The translations under genes were made by a program, and so were the position numbers. This document shows positions 28,698-30,594 of a DNA stretch of 30,594 nucleotides, one piece after another (the first letter of the stretch is position 1; the number at the start of each line of letters is the position of its first letter). The stretch covers positions 1 to 30,594 of IMG/VR virus record IMGVR_UViG_3300046007_002763; one strand, written 5' to 3'. The DNA is from a virus. The notes under the pieces are model-generated. The model had not been told where the DNA came from. It saw only the letters and a program-made list of their open reading frames with translations, and did not search any database.

Positions 28698-30449
28698 ATG
28701 TTTCACATTTTAAATTTAAGTGCATATACTTCACCACAAATAAACGAAAGTAAAAAGGGTGAATTTGTAGAGTACGGTGCAGACAATAATTACTTTAATT
28801 TTTTAATTGAAAGGTATTTATATAGTACTACAAATAATGCTATTATAACAGGTGTTTCTAATATGATTTACGGAAAAGGTATATCAGCATTAGATGCTAA
28901 TAAAAAACCCGATGAGTACGCTAAAATGATTTCTATTATTAAACCAAATTGTTTAAAGAAAATTGGTTTAGAAAGAAAGTTATTAGGAATGGCTGCAATG
29001 CAAGTTGGTTATGAAAAAGGAGAAGTTAAATTTGTAGACCACTTCCCAATGCATACTTTACGAGCTGAAAAATGTAATGATAAAGGCGAAATTGTAGCGT
29101 GGTATTATCACCCTGATTGGGCAAATAAAAAACCAAGTGAAGAAATAAAACGTATTCCTGCTTTTGGTTTTGGTGATGGTAAAGAAGTTGAAATTTACGT
29201 TATCAAACCTTATATTAGTGGTTATCATTATTACACTCCGATTGATTATTCTGGTGCTTTACCTTATGCAAAGTTAGAAGAAGAAATATCTGACTATTTG
29301 ATTAACGATGTAATGAATGGTTTTAGTGGTACTAAAGTTATAAACTTTAATAACGGTGTGCCACCAGAAGAAAAACGTGAAGAAATTGCAAACGAGGTTA
29401 AACGTAAATTAACAGGTGCAAGGGGTGAAAAAGTAATTGTAGGTTTTAACAGCTCGGTAGATAACAAAACTACTGTAGATGATATCCCTTTAAATGATGC
29501 ACCTGCACATTATGAATATTTAAGTAAAGAATGTTTTGAAAAATTAGTTGTAGGGCATAGAGTTACTTCACCTATGCTTTTAGGTATTCGTGATGCTGGT
29601 GGTGGTTTTAGTAATAATGCAGATGAAATTAAAACAGCAACTTTATTATATGATAATTTAGTTATTAAACCTTATCAATTAGAAATTATTGATGCTTTAG
29701 ATATTATTTTGGCTGTTAATAATATTAAATTAAAATTATACTTTAAAACAATACAACCTTTAGAGTTTACTGATTTAACAAATGCACAAACTACAGACCA
29801 AGTAGCAGAAGAAACAGGAACGCAATTATCAGCACATACAAACCCTGAATTAGCAAACGCATTAATTGACAAAGGCGAAGTTTTAGGTTCTGAATGGATT
29901 TTAATAGATGAAACAGAAGTAAATTTAGATACTGAAACTGAATTAGATGCTGAAATTGAAGCGTTAAATAATAAGAAAAAACCAAGTTTATTACAAAAAT
30001 TAGCTGCTACTATTACAGGTAGACCAAACGCAAAAAGCGAGCAAGATGAAAATATTGATGGTGTAAGATTTATTACACGTTATAAATATAGTGGTAGCGA
30101 AATAGGTGAGCGTGAATTTTGCAATAAAATGATAAAAGCAGATAAGTTATACCGTAAAGAAGATATTGATAATACAGATAGTAATTCAGTAAACCCAGGA
30201 CAAGGACATAACGGACAAAACTACAGTTTATTTTTATACAAAGGCGGAGTTAATTGTAAGCATAAATGGTTAAGACAAACATACGTTTCTTTTGACAATA
30301 TTAAAATAGATGTTACAAATCCAAACGCTACACAAATAAGCACTAATAAAGCTGAAAAATACGGTTACAGATTAAGAAATCCTAAAGAGGTGGCAATGAA
30401 ACCTATTGATATGCCAAATAACGGACATCATCCAAATTACAATAAATAA
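28698..30449 (+). CDS. portal protein with extra C-terminal domain, 583 aa
   Basis: Start chosen at ATG 28698 (MFHILNLSAYTSPQ), one base after the previous stop. The frame is open further upstream to 28623, but there it overlaps the previous gene. The portal pattern includes NNYFNFLIERYLYSTTNNAIITGVSNMIYGKG, YCPMHT-like HFPMHTLRAEK, ISDYLINDVMNGFSGTKVINFNNGVP and GHRVTSPMLLGI. The last 130 residues (VRFITRYKYSGSEIGEREFCNKMIKADKLYRKEDI ... NPGQGHNGQNYSLFLYKGGVNCKHKWLRQTY) form a second domain that I have seen in Bacteroidota phage head modules. It forms the ring through which DNA enters the head. Confidence 0.8.
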   Translation: MFHILNLSAYTSPQINESKKGEFVEYGADNNYFNFLIERYLYSTTNNAIITGVSNMIYGKGISALDANKKPDEYAKMISIIKPNCLKKIGLERKLLGMAAMQVGYEKGEVKFVDHFPMHTLRAEKCNDKGEIVAWYYHPDWANKKPSEEIKRIPAFGFGDGKEVEIYVIKPYISGYHYYTPIDYSGALPYAKLEEEISDYLINDVMNGFSGTKVINFNNGVPPEEKREEIANEVKRKLTGARGEKVIVGFNSSVDNKTTVDDIPLNDAPAHYEYLSKECFEKLVVGHRVTSPMLLGIRDAGGGFSNNADEIKTATLLYDNLVIKPYQLEIIDALDIILAVNNIKLKLYFKTIQPLEFTDLTNAQTTDQVAEETGTQLSAHTNPELANALIDKGEVLGSEWILIDETEVNLDTETELDAEIEALNNKKKPSLLQKLAATITGRPNAKSEQDENIDGVRFITRYKYSGSEIGEREFCNKMIKADKLYRKEDIDNTDSNSVNPGQGHNGQNYSLFLYKGGVNCKHKWLRQTYVSFDNIKIDVTNPNATQISTNKAEKYGYRLRNPKEVAMKPIDMPNNGHHPNYNK

Positions 30450-30451
30450 AT

Positions 30452-30594
30452 ATGGCTTACGCATTACTTATATCGACAGAAGATGTAAAGAAATTTACAA
30501 TTACAAATGGTAATTTAGATGCTGATGATTTTATCGAATATATAAAAATCAGTCAAGATATTACTATTCAAAATTATTTAGGTTCTAAACTTTA
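30452..30594 (+). CDS. head-tail connector-like protein, N-terminal part (continues at base 4)
   Basis: ATG at 30452 follows the portal stop codon by two bases, so the two genes are translationally linked. The frame reads MAYALLISTED and then the same residues encoded from base 4 of the window, running off the right edge. Together with 4-492 it gives one protein of about 170 aa. The start is well supported because it sits immediately after the portal gene. See the entry at 1-492 for the likely role. Confidence 0.65.
   Translation, partial: MAYALLISTEDVKKFTITNGNLDADDFIEYIKISQDITIQNYLGSKL
30476..30594. repeat. terminal redundancy, right copy
   Basis: Identical to bases 4-122. Removing one copy leaves a circle of about 30,472 bp in which the gene starting at 30452 reads through without interruption. 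Confidence 0.9.

Noticed and set aside
1-30594. tRNA genes, CRISPR arrays, insertion sequences, integrase and att sites
   Set aside because: Read for and not seen: no cloverleaf-like stretch, no regularly spaced repeats with spacers, no transposase or integrase motifs.

Overview
The window looks like one complete, circular, roughly 30.5 kb genome of a tailed siphovirus-type phage infecting a member of the Bacteroidota, probably a flavobacterium-like host. The DNA is very AT-rich, every convincing gene is on the + strand, and several intergenic regions carry the Bacteroidota-type -7 element TAnnTTTG (TATATTTG). Several proteins resemble types I know from Bacteroidota phages (MCP, tail tube, XkdF-type protease, G/T chaperone, GGHKTAGRK small terminase). 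Bases 4-122 repeat exactly as 30476-30594, and the gene cut at the left edge (1-492) begins at 30452. The ends therefore overlap and the circle is about 30,472 bp. No integrase, tRNA or CRISPR array was seen, so a virulent life style is likely but not proven.

Layout, clockwise. 1-2411: end of a head-tail connector gene, two small overlapping ORFs, a repeat-bearing fibre-like protein and a putative fibre partner. 2411-3257: lysis pair (holin, amidase), then a terminator. 3399-5692: metallophosphoesterase, small ORFs and a membrane-anchored protein that may be a spanin. 5827-7494: operon of seven small proteins, including a Cro/C1-like HTH protein. 7568-8764: probable recombination module with an SSB-like DUF3127 protein. 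8815-13914: a leader resembling an attenuator, a replication initiator carrying iterons inside its gene, a possible loader, a RecA/DnaB-fold ATPase, NinB, an ABC-ATPase/GNAT fusion, NinG and two unknowns. 13998-15663: tiny ORFs, a phage sigma-70-like factor and small proteins. 15688-17674: terminase subunits and two small genes. 17752-24903: tail module with a G/G-T frameshift pair, tail completion proteins, large tail proteins and the tape measure. 24948-30449 and across the junction: prohead protease, scaffold candidate, major capsid, tail tube, portal and connector.

Regulation appears in at least three layers. Bacteroidota-type promoters precede the early and middle operons, and three of them share a near-identical 21-bp palindrome just upstream of the -7 box. 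A different motif, TGTTTTTAAATAAA, lies 5-10 nt before four late genes only, usually just after a terminator. It is a candidate late element for the phage's own sigma factor. RNA-level control is suggested at the initiator leader, at the sigma start codon and at two homopolymer slip sites.

The most promising unusual system is the 392-aa ABC-ATPase/GNAT fusion set between NinB and NinG. It ends in a sequence resembling a sliding-clamp-binding motif, suggesting replication-coupled chemistry on phage DNA. All functions are read by eye from motifs and context; no database search was run.
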